From Pseudogymnoascus destructans (taxonomy: Eukaryota > Ascomycota > Leotiomycetes > Thelebolales > Thelebolaceae): DNA of 64,000 bases. This document shows, piece after piece, positions 1 to 10,692 of the stretch. The translations under genes and the position numbers were made by a program. The DNA lies in the NCBI RefSeq assembly GCF_001641265.1, contig NW_020167527.1, positions 1 through 64,000 on the forward strand, read 5' to 3'. Position 1 is the stretch's first letter, and every line of letters begins with the position of its first letter. The notes under the pieces were generated by a model. It did not search any database. It saw nothing but the letters and a program-made list of their open reading frames with translations, and was not told the DNA's origin.

Positions 1-655
1 GGGGGTGGAGTGTGTTGTTTGTGTCGCTGTGTTGAGGTGGTGTTCTTTCAGGATGGGGATGTTTGGGGTGGTGGCAGTGGTAGTGGGTGGTAGTGGTGGT
101 AGTGGTGGTAGTGGTGGTAGTGGTGGTAGTGGTGTAGTGGTGGTATGTGGTATGGTGGTAGTGGTGGTAGTGGTGGTAGTGGTGGTAGTGTGGTAGTGGT
201 GGTAGTGGTGGTAGTGGTGGTAGTGGTGGTAGTGGTGGTAGTGGTGGTAGTGGTGGTAGTGGTGGTAGTGGTGGTAGTGGTGGTAGTGTGGTAGTGGTGG
301 TAGTGGTGGTAGTGGTGGTAGTGGTGGTAGTGGTGGTAGTGTGGTAGTGTGGTAGTGGTGTGGTAGTGGTGGTAGTGGTAGTGTGTGGTAGTGGTAGTGG
401 TAGTGTAGTGGTAGTGGTAGTGGTAGTGGTAGTGGTAGTGGTAGTGGTAGTGGTAGTGGTAGTGGTAGTGGTAGTGTAGTGGTAGGTAGTGGTAGTGGTA
501 GTGGTAGTGGTAGTGGTAGTGTAGTGGTAGTGGTGTAGTGGTAGTGGTAGTGGTAGTGGTAGTGTAGTGGTAGTGGTAGTGGTAGTGGTAGTGGTGGTGG
601 TGGTGGTGGTGGTAGTGGTAGTGGTGGTGTAGTGGTAGTGGTGGTAGTGGTGAAT
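1..655. repeat. GGT/AGT microsatellite
   Basis: About 650 bases are built almost only from GGTAGT and GGTGGTAGT units with occasional GTGTGG interruptions. The G-rich strand is the + strand. Short open frames across it encode only Gly/Ser/Val repeats and are not taken as genes. The array starts at or before the window edge, so its full length is unknown. Confidence 0.97.
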
Positions 656-884
656 GGGGGAGTCTTGGGGAGACTTGGGGGGTGTTGTCACTCTAGACAC
701 TCTAAACCCTCACTAACGTCAACTCCAGTTAGCACTCTGGCTAGCAAGTGAACAGTTGAAACGGCCGAAGCGAGAAATAGAATAGGGGGGTGGAACCTAC
801 CAGTAGTGCTGGGCTGTTCCTACCGGAAAAACGACACGACAGTACTCCGTACACTACAGGAACTGGTAAGTTAGATATCCCAAC

Positions 885-945
<61 letters not shown>

Positions 946-1398
946 GGGAGAAACATTTTGTCTCGGAAATTGAACTTTTTTTGCGAGACCCAAGGCAAAG
1001 ACATTTTGGTGTAGTTGTAGTTTAATTCCCCCATCAGTCAACCCAGCCCGTTATCCTATTTTTGTCTTGTCCTCTCCACCATCCAGCCTCCTCTCCAACC
1101 AGCCTCCTCTCCATCCAGCCTCCTCTTCACTGCATTTTTCTGTGTCCATCTCTCATCTTTCACCCAAACAGTTCTACCGCACCATAACCCTCCTTATCCC
1201 CCCCTTCTCCACTCGAAACATTTTTTTAAGATTACACATCACGTGTTCCCCCAATGACCCTCTAGTTACGATTTATCTGAGCCGAGAACGCATAGGTCGG
1301 TATAAGACCCCATCATCCTCCCCCCCTACACCCTCCCCCCTAGGTCTACACCTCAACATCTCCCTCGCCACCCCCGTTCCCTCTCCTCAATCTCCGCC
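656..1398. other. Intergenic, downstream of NUP133
   Basis: No gene is seen. The stretch holds a CAA triplet array (see 881-945) and a pyrimidine-rich part (1070-1398) that is probably the 3' flank of the minus-strand nucleoporin gene. The open frames here are low-complexity Ser/Pro or Thr runs. Confidence 0.7.
881..945. repeat. CAA trinucleotide repeat
   Basis: A run of about 21 CAA triplets with a single CGA interruption. It is open in several frames (poly-Thr on +, poly-Val on -), which produces spurious open frames on both strands. No coding context is visible. Confidence 0.95.
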
Positions 1399-4300
1399 TC
1401 AATCTCCCTCAACCTCTCCGCCACATCCCTCAACCCCCTCTCTCCCTCCTCCTTCTCCCCTCTTCTCCTCTTCCACACTCCGCTTCGCCAAATCCAGGGC
1501 GCCTTCGAACCATTTCCCCAGTCGTGCGTGGGTCATGTAATTGCGTAAAGTGCTGTCCTCAGAAGAGAGGTCAGAGAGGAGGGGGGCGCGAACGCCGGAG
1601 TCGAGGGAGCTGTAGCGCGTGTCGAGGGTGGGGTGGTGGTGGAGAGGGAGGAGGGGGTGTAGATGCGGAGGCGGGAGGGGGTTTCGAAGAGGCCTGTTTC
1701 TTGTTAGCTTTTGCCCTTGTACTCTCATTACTGCACGCAAACTGCGGCGGGGGGAGGGGGAGAAGAAAAGGTAGAAAGGGGAAAAAACTCACGATCCCGA
1801 ATACACCCCTTCAACGTCCTATACAGCGCCGTCCCTCCAACCTCCACCTAACCTCCTCATCACTCTTCGCATCCGTATCATTAATCGCCGCCCAATCATC
1901 CTCAACATACACCTCCTCCACACGCCCTGCTCCGCCAACTTCAACTCCTCCCCCTCCGTCGGTCCAGCAGCATTCAGCGCCAAAAGCGCATAATGGAACT
2001 CCTCCCCCCCCAACACCCCCCTCCCTCCCCCTACTATCCGGACCGAGGAGCGTCAACAGATCCACCACATCCAACGCCCCCATCGCCTTATGCTCAAGCA
2101 GCCAGCCTAGCTTCTCATGCAGCACCGTAGCCAACGCCGTTTTCCCGCGGAGAGAAGGGTTATCATAAACCTCGAGCGCAAGCTGTCGCTCAGCTGTATC
2201 ATCAATCGCCCCCTTCACCGCACCGCGGACATGCTTATGCACAAGTCCCTGAATCCTAATAACCTCCAACTGCGCCTCCGTCTCCCTCATCTCCTCCCCC
2301 CCTCCGCGACCCTCAGTCCACTCGCCGCTTGCCCCGCCAATCTCGCCAGTTTCCCAATGCTGAGCTGCACTTTCTTGCTCCACAGGTCGCGTTCGCGGTG
2401 AGGCCGAGATCGAGGAGTTCGGCTGCGGCGCGGTGGTAGTCCTTCTCCTGCGTGACCTCGTTGATCCACGAGACCTTCGCGTACTCCTTTTTGCTGCGCA
2501 GGAAGGCGGTGAGGTATTTTTGGTGCGTGTCGTTGTCGCTGAGCAGCGCGAAGAGCTCGCCTTCTTTGATGTAGTACGAGTACAGCGACTTCGCCCACTC
2601 CATGCCGAAGAGGTCGTAGTAACCCTCTACCTGTGCTTGCAGGCGGGCGACGCGGGCTTTGAGATCCGTGGCGTCGCCGTCGGGTGCGGATTCCGTTTCG
2701 GCGATGGCTTCGTTGGTGCGTTGGATTTCCTCGACGATGAGGGGGACGAGGGTGTCGAAGACCCTGTGTTTTCTCCGCTAATTCGATGCCCTCATCCACG
2801 AGCCCAATCTCGGAGAGGTTGTAAATCTGCCCCTCCCGCACCTTGAGTACGCGTGCTGCATCTGCAAGCCCTGGCTGTGGCGCTTCTTGTCTCCTGGCCG
2901 AGGTACCAGCGGTACTTCTCCGTCGTGGAGCGGCAGGCGAGATCGAGCATCTCGGGGCACTCGGTACGGATCTTGTCGACGACGTCGGGGTCGGGTTGGT
3001 TTTCGCCGGCTGCGGGGGCCAGTATTGTCGCACTATTCCGATGGCGAGATCAGTCTGCCTCTTCGCGTTATCCGCCGTATAGAGCTTGCACGTCCACGGT
3101 TCCGGAATGTCGTTGTAGTTTTGCATAAGGATCCCGTTCTGGACATCTTCGCCCTGGAGCCCGTATAGAGCTAGGTTTTCGGTCCGGAAGTTGTAGGCGC
3201 CAGCCAAGGCCCCGATGAGGAGATCATTAGCCTCGCTGAGAAGCTCGACGATCTTGTGCTGGACGAGCTCGGACTCTTCGTACCTCAACTTTACAGCCTG
3301 GAAGGCCCAGGGAACAACCATCTCGAAGCGATGGATGTCGTGGATAAAGTAGTGGCGAACACGGTCTACCTCCCCAAATTCCTTTGACGGCATTAACTTG
3401 TACTCCTCGTGCAGGCACTCGACGATGTCGTTCCATAAGCTGCGCTTTTGGCCGGCGGGTTTGGAGCTGATGAGGGTATCGTAGTTGCTCCATGCACCCT
3501 TTGCACCGTTTAGTTTCTCCGCGTCCCATAGGAGCTTCCACTTCGTAAGACGGTCAAGCTCGACATTCATCTTCTTGATGTGCGTCGCGAGACTGTGCAG
3601 TGCCTGTGCCCGTACCCGTAGATTATGTTCAATCGACGCCGGGATAGAAGGAATATGCGCTGTCGTAGAACTCAAAACCTCGTGACTAAGCTGTAGGGCG
3701 GCCTGGCCAACTTCTTCGGGTGAGAATTGTATTTCTGGCCGTCCGGCGAAACTCAATGGGTTGTTCTCGAGAATGCCAAAGAATACCGCTTGGTCCAGCT
3801 TGCTCTTAGCCGTGACTTGTGGCGCCTCCCCTGCCGTAAACTTCTTCGGGTCTGTCGTGGCAATACGGATTATACCACCACCCTTCACCAGGAGAACGAC
3901 AGCTGGGAATTTGGCCTTGTGGCGCCTCGAACGGCTGTCTTCTGTGCCATGGGAGGGTGTATGTGGCTCCTCCAGCCCAGAGCCGGTAATCTCCACACCG
4001 GCGTCGGTCCTGAAGTCTACGACATCCTCGAAATAATTGGTTCCCGCACGGAGTTGTTGATCTGGGGATTCTGGTTCATTGACCATTGATGTCACCACGA
4101 CGGCGCGGTCAAAGACGACAAATGCTGCAACGCCTGGCTTTGGCAGATATAGTCTCGGCTTGGACGTGGATGTGCGGCTGACTGGAGTTGAATAAGAGCG
4201 GAGGTGGTGAACGTTGCTGACAATAATCTCCCTTTGACGAAGGAATACCTGCACAAGGGCGTAGTGGCAAATCCCATGCCCACCAAGAGACGTTAGCATG

Positions 4301-5636
4301 AGAAGCTCCGTGCCATTGTCGTCGCGGTATGTCAAAGCCGTTGAATCTTCCCTATCGCTGGCTTGTGGTGCGAATGAAAAGTCGAGGACTTCAAAGGACT
4401 CAAGGTCCAGGCTCTCAAGACTCTTGTCAGTGCGCTTCAACTCGTCCACAATCAACTCCCTGATATCGCCTTCTGCCTCGAGGGTATTGTGGCCGCCTCG
4501 GTGAAGACTCCAAGCTTGTAATCTGCCCTTCGAAGATGCGCTCACAATATCACGCTCTCCAGGCTTCAACGACGGACCAGCTCTAGCAGCTGCCAGGTCT
4601 CCACGCCAAGAGGAGCTGCTGAGGGCGTTCCTAATGCTTCCAAATATCCCTCCATTGCCTGCTCCGCTCGTGCCGCGCAAGAACTGGACAGATATCGCTG
4701 GTCTCCCCTGGCCGTCCCGTACGCTCATATACGCCAACCTTCCGCTGCTGAAAGATAGCAAAAAGCCAGCCGACTCGGCATTCAGGATCTGGATCACAAC
4801 CTCCCCATGCAGCAGGCCCGAAATCGTTAGCTCGACGCCATGTCGCGGTTGCTGAATGAGGTCCAGGGTGGCTGCGCTCGCGATCGACTCCCAGTATGTG
4901 ATCTTGCCGCTTGAGGGCATCACCACGACGAGGCCAGGTTCGGGAGTGCTTGCTGAGGCAGAGACTAAGGATCCGAGGGGGAGATGCTCAGATGTGTGTT
5001 TCGCTGGGTAGGGTAGGGCGAAGGTAAAGGTCTCTGGGGTCGTGGTGTTGAGAGCGTAGGGCCAGACAATGGCATGGGTGGTTGTGAGAGCGAGGGCATA
5101 GCCACTGTCGGAGTATATCGCGCCATACTGTCTACCTGTACATCGAAGGGTCAGTTCATCCTTTATTCAATCCCTAAGATATCCATACCTGTAGTCGTGG
5201 ATTGTAGGCGATCTGGTAGAGCAGGAAGCCTGCTGACAGTGTAAACATCATTGCTTGTCTGTGACCCCGTTAGCATCCAACTCAGAGCTGTCAATCCAAT
5301 TAAATCATTTACCAAAACCGTGCTTCCATCTCCCTTGCCAGTTCTTTCGGTAGTCTTGGGCTTCTTGCCTCTAACCGTGAGATCGCGTCTTATTGTTCCC
5401 TGAGGTTCTGCGATGCTCTCGTGCCGGGCGACCCCCGGTGCTGGCTTCTTCGCCTTGACCTCCTGCATCTCAGGGGCAGCATCGGGGACAACAAAGGTAT
5501 TCTCATGTAAGCTGCTGCGTTGCCGTTTGGCTTTGGGTTGTAGCGCAATATTCTCTGAAGATGTTGGGCGCGGCCTGCGCCTGGCGTTGCGAGTATTCGC
5601 AGCTGGAGTGCTGTTGGTCGTCGCTGGTGAAAACAT
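1399..5636 (-). CDS. NUP133: Nup133-type nucleoporin, 3' part frameshifted
   Basis: Structural nucleoporin of the Y-shaped (Nup84/Nup107) subcomplex of the nuclear pore. I read exon 1 at 5636-5313, exon 2 at 5258-5189 and a long exon from 5135, with introns of 54 and 53 nt. A basic disordered N-terminus is followed by the beta-propeller region (VVVMPSSGKITYWESI) and the helical C-terminal stack, recognisable as far as KCSS/ERDLWSKKVQLSIGKLARLA and EAQLEVIRIQGLVHKHVRGA. From about 3012 down to 1795 the protein is readable only by changing frame about eight times, mostly at C/G runs, while residues between the breaks keep a normal, conserved look and gain almost no in-frame stops. A last intron probably starts near 1784 (GTGAGT), and a C-terminal exon with LRNYMTHARLGKWFEGALDLAK ends at 1399. 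It is either a very young pseudogene or a local sequence-quality problem. Identity is fairly secure; the exact C-terminal exon joins are not. Confidence 0.82.
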
Positions 5637-6646
5637 GACAAGTTTGGCCCTTTTTGAGGGTCTTGAAGTTGTTCGACTAGTGCTATTGATAGCTAGAGGA
5701 TGAGGGGATTAGAGATTTCGCATTGTTTGTGTCGAGATGTCGGTGGTTGGTTCTGGTGTTTACATTGGTTTACATTGGTTTGTGTCTGGAGCTCACAACG
5801 GAGTAATATTTCTCGTAGCCAAGCGAAACAACGCAACAAAAGTATCATCTACAACAGGCATAGCCCAATGATCCTGAACATAATAAATCGTTATCGGATA
5901 TATAATTACTCTGCCATAATCAATACGATAGTATATTCTGAAATTGTTTATTTGGCATCAATTCGGATTCATTCTCCTCTTCAGTTCTGCCTCTCCATCG
6001 CTTGTTTCCCCAAATCGTCGTCATCGTGTTACAGACCAGACAAACACACAAAACGGAGCCTCAACAACGACGCATGGACCCTCTCATAACAAAATCATAC
6101 TGGACGACCTAACACTAACCCTTTTTAGCGCCAGGCACAACCTCTTGATATATGTAATTTCCGACTACAAACAATTATTTAAATATGATGAACGGAATTA
6201 ATGAACCTAAATAGTTAAAAGACAGTAAAGCCCACATCCACATCAGCGTTCCAAGTACCATATTCGTGCCGTGGGATTATTAATGTCCATGGAGAGCCAG
6301 AATTATATAGACACTTCTAAGTAGATTAAACATGCAATACAATGGGAGTTGAAGTTTGAAGATATGCGGTAGTGACACCAAGAAAGATAATATTTATTTA
6401 TTCCTTTTGGTTGGAAACATATACCATTAGCTTCCGAAGCAACGCTATCTATCGCATCCAGCAATCCAACTATTTGCCTACTGTAGCCCTTTGTTTTTGG
6501 AGTTGAGACTCGTAGCCATAAATACAGTTCGCAGACATGACCCATCATATACCCCTATATACCTCCCACACAGATACCCCCCCAAACGCCTTCGCCAAAA
6601 CTTTCATCAAATCAACAAACCACGCCAGACAGACTCTAGTGTGGAT
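5637..6646. other. AT-rich intergenic region
   Basis: Between the starts/ends of NUP133 and HEM2. A short direct duplication (GTTTACATTGG twice) sits at 5757-5780. The rest (5820-6550) is AT-rich with no supported gene, presumably the NUP133 promoter and the HEM2 3' flank. Confidence 0.7.
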
Positions 6647-7867
6647 CTAAGACTCCAGCCAGTCTAAGAAGCGTGGAGTGAAGTACGACACAACAATCGT
6701 AGCACCAGCCCTCAAAATGCCCTCCGTAGACTCAAAAGCCATAGCCTTCAAATCAAAGACACCTGCCTTGGCAGCTGCATGGATCATGGCGTATTCGCCG
6801 CTGACCTGATACGCCGCGACTGGCATATCCTTCCCGATCTCCTTAGCATCGCTGATGATATCAAGGTACTGTCCAGCAGGCTTGACCATAATAATGTCCG
6901 CCCCCTCAGCAATATCTCTGTGCATCGCGCGGCGCGCCAACCCACGTCCTCCGTGGGGGAGTTGGTAGCACTTCCTGTCTCCGAACGACGGGACGGATCC
7001 AGCTGCGTCGCGGAAGGGTCCGTATAAGCAGCCGGAGAACTTGGCAGCGTAGGACATCAAGACGACTCTGTGGGCGATACCCTCTTCGATGAGCTTGAGC
7101 TTGATAGCGCGGATACGGCCATCGTTCATGTCTGACGGAGCGACGCAGTGGGCGCCGGCCTGGGCATATGCGACAGCGACATCGGAGATACGATCAACGG
7201 ACAACTGATTGTTCAAGCTGCCGTCATCGCGGAGGATGCCGCAGTGACCGTGGGATGTGTATTCGCACAGGCAGACGTCGACGGTGATAAAGAGTTGGGG
7301 GAAGCGCTGGCGGAGAAGACGGATGGCGGCCATGACGGGGCCTTTTGGGTCGTCGGCGGAGGTGCCGAGGGCGTCTTTGGAGCCGGGGGCGAGGGGGACG
7401 CCGAAGAGGATCACGGATTTGAGGCCCTTGCGGATGAGGGGTTCGAGGTGGGGGACGAGTTTGTTGATGCCGCGGCGGTGTTGGTCGGGGAGGGAGGGGA
7501 TGATGGATTCTTCGTCGTCCTGGTCAGATACGAAGAGGGGGTATATGAGCATTGACTGGAGGGGGGTGTTGTTAGCAATTGAAGTCAGCATTGGGTGAGT
7601 GAATGGTCGTGTGCGAACCTTTGTCAATTGTCTCTCGGCTTGCCACGAGCGGGCAAGGGGGTGAGAGTATCCGCCGTGCAATTGACTCGAGATGTCTCCG
7701 GAGATGCTGACGCTGGTTGCGCAGGTGCTGGCGTATGACATCGCCCTGGAGACGTGCGATCTCCGATCATCAATGGTAGAAGAGGTTGAGAGGGGACCGC
7801 GGGCAGGGCGTCTATCATCATTGGCGTCCCTGAACGACAGATCTTGAACGAGGCTGGAGAACGACAT
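6647..7867 (-). CDS. HEM2: Porphobilinogen synthase (5-aminolevulinate dehydratase)
   Basis: Condenses two 5-aminolevulinate molecules to porphobilinogen, the second step of haem synthesis, in the cytosol. Two exons: 7867-7619 and 7555-6647, with a 63-nt intron (7618-7556) whose TTGCTAAC branch site is clear; because 63 is divisible by three the intron reads through as an open frame. The product is 385 residues. The start at 7867 gives the fungal N-terminus MSFSSLVQDL; the longer open frame above it has no support. The sequence shows the metal-binding cysteines in DVCLCEYTSHGHCG, the active-site lysine in VLMSYAAKFSG and the Schiff-base lysine in IIMVKPAG. Donor GTTCGC is atypical. No disabling change is seen. 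Confidence 0.96.
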   Translation of the reverse strand: MSFSSLVQDLSFRDANDDRRPARGPLSTSSTIDDRRSHVSRAMSYASTCATSVSISGDISSQLHGGYSHPLARSWQAERQLTKVRTRPFTHPMLTSIANNTPLQSMLIYPLFVSDQDDEESIIPSLPDQHRRGINKLVPHLEPLIRKGLKSVILFGVPLAPGSKDALGTSADDPKGPVMAAIRLLRQRFPQLFITVDVCLCEYTSHGHCGILRDDGSLNNQLSVDRISDVAVAYAQAGAHCVAPSDMNDGRIRAIKLKLIEEGIAHRVVLMSYAAKFSGCLYGPFRDAAGSVPSFGDRKCYQLPHGGRGLARRAMHRDIAEGADIIMVKPAGQYLDIISDAKEIGKDMPVAAYQVSGEYAMIHAAAKAGVFDLKAMAFESTEGILRAGATIVVSYFTPRFLDWLES

Positions 7868-8191
7868 GGTGATAGTGCGAATTCGACGAGCGAGTGCAAC
7901 AGTGAAGGTATCAGGAAAGAACTTTGCAAAGACTCCGGAAAGCGTGGGGTTTAGAAAGAAGTCAGCGAACATGCATGGGGTGATGGCGAAAAAATGTCGT
8001 CGGTGACAGCCGCACTCATGGGGGTTACAGACGGACGGCGAGTGCGGCATGAAGTTGCCGGGCTGGCACGCTTGTTTTGGAATTCACCACATTTTAATTG
8101 GCCGAGGTTTCCGAAAGTCCAAACATTTTTCATACCGTAATCGTCAGATCCGCCTGGTCGCTTCGCTCCCAGTCGGAATAAGCAAGTTGGG
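7868..8191. other. HEM2 upstream region
   Basis: Probable HEM2 promoter and 5' leader. An open frame continues upstream of the HEM2 start but has no conserved character. No clear TATA element is seen. Confidence 0.5.
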
Positions 8192-8251
8192 ACAGTATTA
8201 CTATATTTAAAGTGGTCGCTAAACCTACCACTTTAAATATAGTAATACTGT
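8192..8251. repeat. Perfect 25-bp hairpin (MITE-like)
   Basis: Arms 8192-8216 and 8227-8251 are perfect reverse complements (ACAGTATTACTATATTTAAA plus GTGGT) around a 10-base loop. AT-rich, intergenic, 325 bp upstream of HEM2. It may be a fold-back remnant of a small transposon; no target duplication is clear. Confidence 0.9.
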
Positions 8252-8966
8252 ATAACGTAAGTCGTGGCGTAACGGTGGCATGGCGTAACGCGGTGGAATT
8301 TCGAAGAGAACATAACAAATCTATAAATTTAACTACAATCAACGATAATACATGATCCACCGTCGCTCTCTGATTGTTCCCCTGCTTCTTCCTCAATATA
8401 CTCGTCAATTTAAATGTCTGAGGAGGCGTGCTTATCCTTTGTTTTGCGCTTTTTCTTACTTGGGTTATGTGTCGCCTTTTCCGCCTACACAATTCTTGCG
8501 TAGAAACATGAAAGTGGCCCTTCAGAATAACCCTTTTCCCCTCCATACGTACCGTACCGTACGTCGCTTTATAACTGATCGCAGGTTGTTGGCATAGAGT
8601 TGGTGGACAATGCTAGGTGCTAGAAGTTGCTCTGACGCAACTGTGAGTTTTTGGATGTACGTCCGCACCGGTGTTGACAGCACCCCACCACCATTAATCG
8701 TCGTTGTAAGGAGCGCATTTGCAGAGCATAAGGTCATCCCATCTGGGGTGGAGCTGTTGATAAAGACTCGGGTCAAAAATATCATACTGATGTGGTGTTT
8801 TTGGTCGAGCAGCGTACGCAATGCTCGCTGGGGATTAAAAGGAAGCAAGCCAGCGCCACAGTATGCTGACTCAATGTTCTGATGGTTTCATATATCAAGC
8901 CGTGCCTGGATGTATGCCTCCATCCATTCATACTTCTGTATGCACGCAAGTTGCGCTTGGTTGAGT
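8252..8966. other. Spacer before the large palindrome
   Basis: No supported gene. Overlapping open frames on both strands at 8522-8882 (90 and 108 codons) look like shadows of decayed sequence. This stretch could contain the 5' part of the decayed peptidase gene that resumes after the palindrome at 10693, but I cannot show continuity. Confidence 0.4.
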
Positions 8967-10690
8967 TGTAATGGTGGGTGCACCAGATGTGAGAATCTAG
9001 CCACCCAAGGAAGGGATGAATTTACTAAGACAACACACTGTCTTAGGTAACAGAGCCAAAGGGTTGTAGCTTAGACTATTCCACAACGTAGCAATCAGGT
9101 GTGTGATGTAGTGAAGTGGTTCAGACAAGTTGCAACAAATGTTGAGTCTGGGAACTCAGGGGTAAGTCAGAGGTTAACACCTCACTGACTTTTCAGAAAC
9201 AAGGAGTAACAAGATGAATGCTTGGAAGCTTGGAAAAGACGTGGAAGTATGTGATAGTCGATTTACTGTATTGTCTGCTTGCCCTTTCTTAAGGAAAGGG
9301 CAATCCTATTTATGCTAAAGGAGTGTAGTTCTCTCATTTTCCAAGACTTTCCATGACTTACCAGGCTTGGTAACTGTAGTCGATGTAAGAGAATCCCATA
9401 GAACCATCTATTAGGTTCGTAGCCTATAGGAAGTAAAAGGAGGTCCAAGGTCAGAGTACCCCTATAGACAAATTATGTCATAGACAAATTATGTCATAAC
9501 TTAACCAATCTTGTGGGTAACTAAAGAGCGATGACATGTAATGAATCATAGAGGTTCGTAGGAGCTTTTAGAGCTATCGTTCATGCTCCTAGGCCTCTAG
9601 TTGGTAGAGATATGTCATGTGGTAGTATGAGTGATGTCATGTAATGAATCATAGAGGGTTGTAGAGATATGCTATGTGGTAATATCGGCCCAGTAACTAA
9701 GGAGCAATGACGTGTAATGAATCATAGATGGTTGTAGCAATCGTTGAGTAGTATTGCTCTTGTTGTTGGTGTGATAAGCCAAAATATGTATAGTGACTTG
9801 TAGGTTTGTGTCATACTGACATTCGTTGCACTCAGTTTGCTATCAAACTCAAGAGCAAACTTGGAAATCTCCTCCTCAAACCTACAAGTCACTATACATA
9901 TTTTGGCTTATCACACCAACAACAAGAGCAATACTACTCAACGATTGCTACAACCATCTATGATTCATTACACGTCATTGCTCCTTAGTTACTGGGCCGA
10001 TATGACCACATAGCATATCTCTACAACCCTCTATGATTCATTACATGCCATCACTCCTTAGTTACTGGGCTAATACTACACATGACATACCTCTATCAAC
10101 TAGAGGCCTAGGAACATGAACGATAGCTCCAAAAGCTTCTACAACCCTCTATGATTCATTACACGTCATCGCTCCTTAGTTACCCACAATATTGGTTAAG
10201 TTATGACATAATTTGTCTATAGGGGTACTCTGACCTTAGACCTCCTTTCACTTCCTATAGGCTAGGAACCTAGGAGATGGTTCTATGGGATTCTGGTTAG
10301 TCATGGAAAGTCTTGGAAAATGAGAGAACTACACTCCTTTAGCATAAATAGGATTGCCCTTTCCTTAAGAAAGGGCAAGCAGACAATACAGTAAATCGAC
10401 TATCACATACTTCCACGTCTTTTCCAAGCTTCCAAGCATTCATCTTGTTACTCCTTGTTTCTGAAAAGTCAGTGAGGTGTTAACCTCTGACTTACCCCTG
10501 AGTTCCCAGACTCAACATTTGTTGCAACTTGTCTGAACCACTTCACTACATCACACACCTGATTGCTACGTTGTGGAATAGTCTAAGCTACAACCCTTTG
10601 GCTCTGTTACCTAAGACAGTGTGTTGTCTTAGTAAATTCATCCCTTCCTTGGGTGGCTAGATTCTCACATCTGGTGCACCCACCATTACA
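8967..10690. repeat. 1.72-kb inverted repeat (palindrome) with 0.8-kb arms
   Basis: Left arm 8967-9807 and right arm 9878-10690 are reverse complements over nearly their whole length, around a 70-base centre. Outer ends read TGTAATGGTGGGTGCACC and its complement. Arms differ by single bases and indels: the left arm carries a tandem 17-bp copy of ATAGACAAATTATGTCA (9464-9497) and an extra block of roughly 28 bases near 9370-9395, so the structure is not a simple assembly mirror. Inside each arm a motif GTAATGAATCATAGA(G/T)GGTTGTAG recurs three times. No transposase is encoded. It may be a long-TIR non-autonomous element (ends could be flanked by TA) or two LTRs fused head to head: the right arm read outward has a CATAAATA box at 10343 and ends in TTACA. 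Confidence 0.93.
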
Positions 10691-10692
10691 GT

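Noticed and set aside
790..1034. Poly-Thr and poly-Val open frames on both strands
   Set aside because: Both arise from the CAA triplet array at 881-945.
1524..2168. Plus-strand open frame of 214 codons
   Set aside because: It is the antisense of the NUP133 C-terminal part and is Pro/Ser/Gly-rich.
8522..8882. Overlapping 108- and 90-codon frames as genes
   Set aside because: They are on opposite strands of the same stretch and neither shows a recognisable domain.
8967..10690. Palindrome as an assembly or library hairpin artefact
   Set aside because: Arms differ by a 17-bp duplication, a block of about 28 bases and scattered substitutions, and both flanks are unique sequence.
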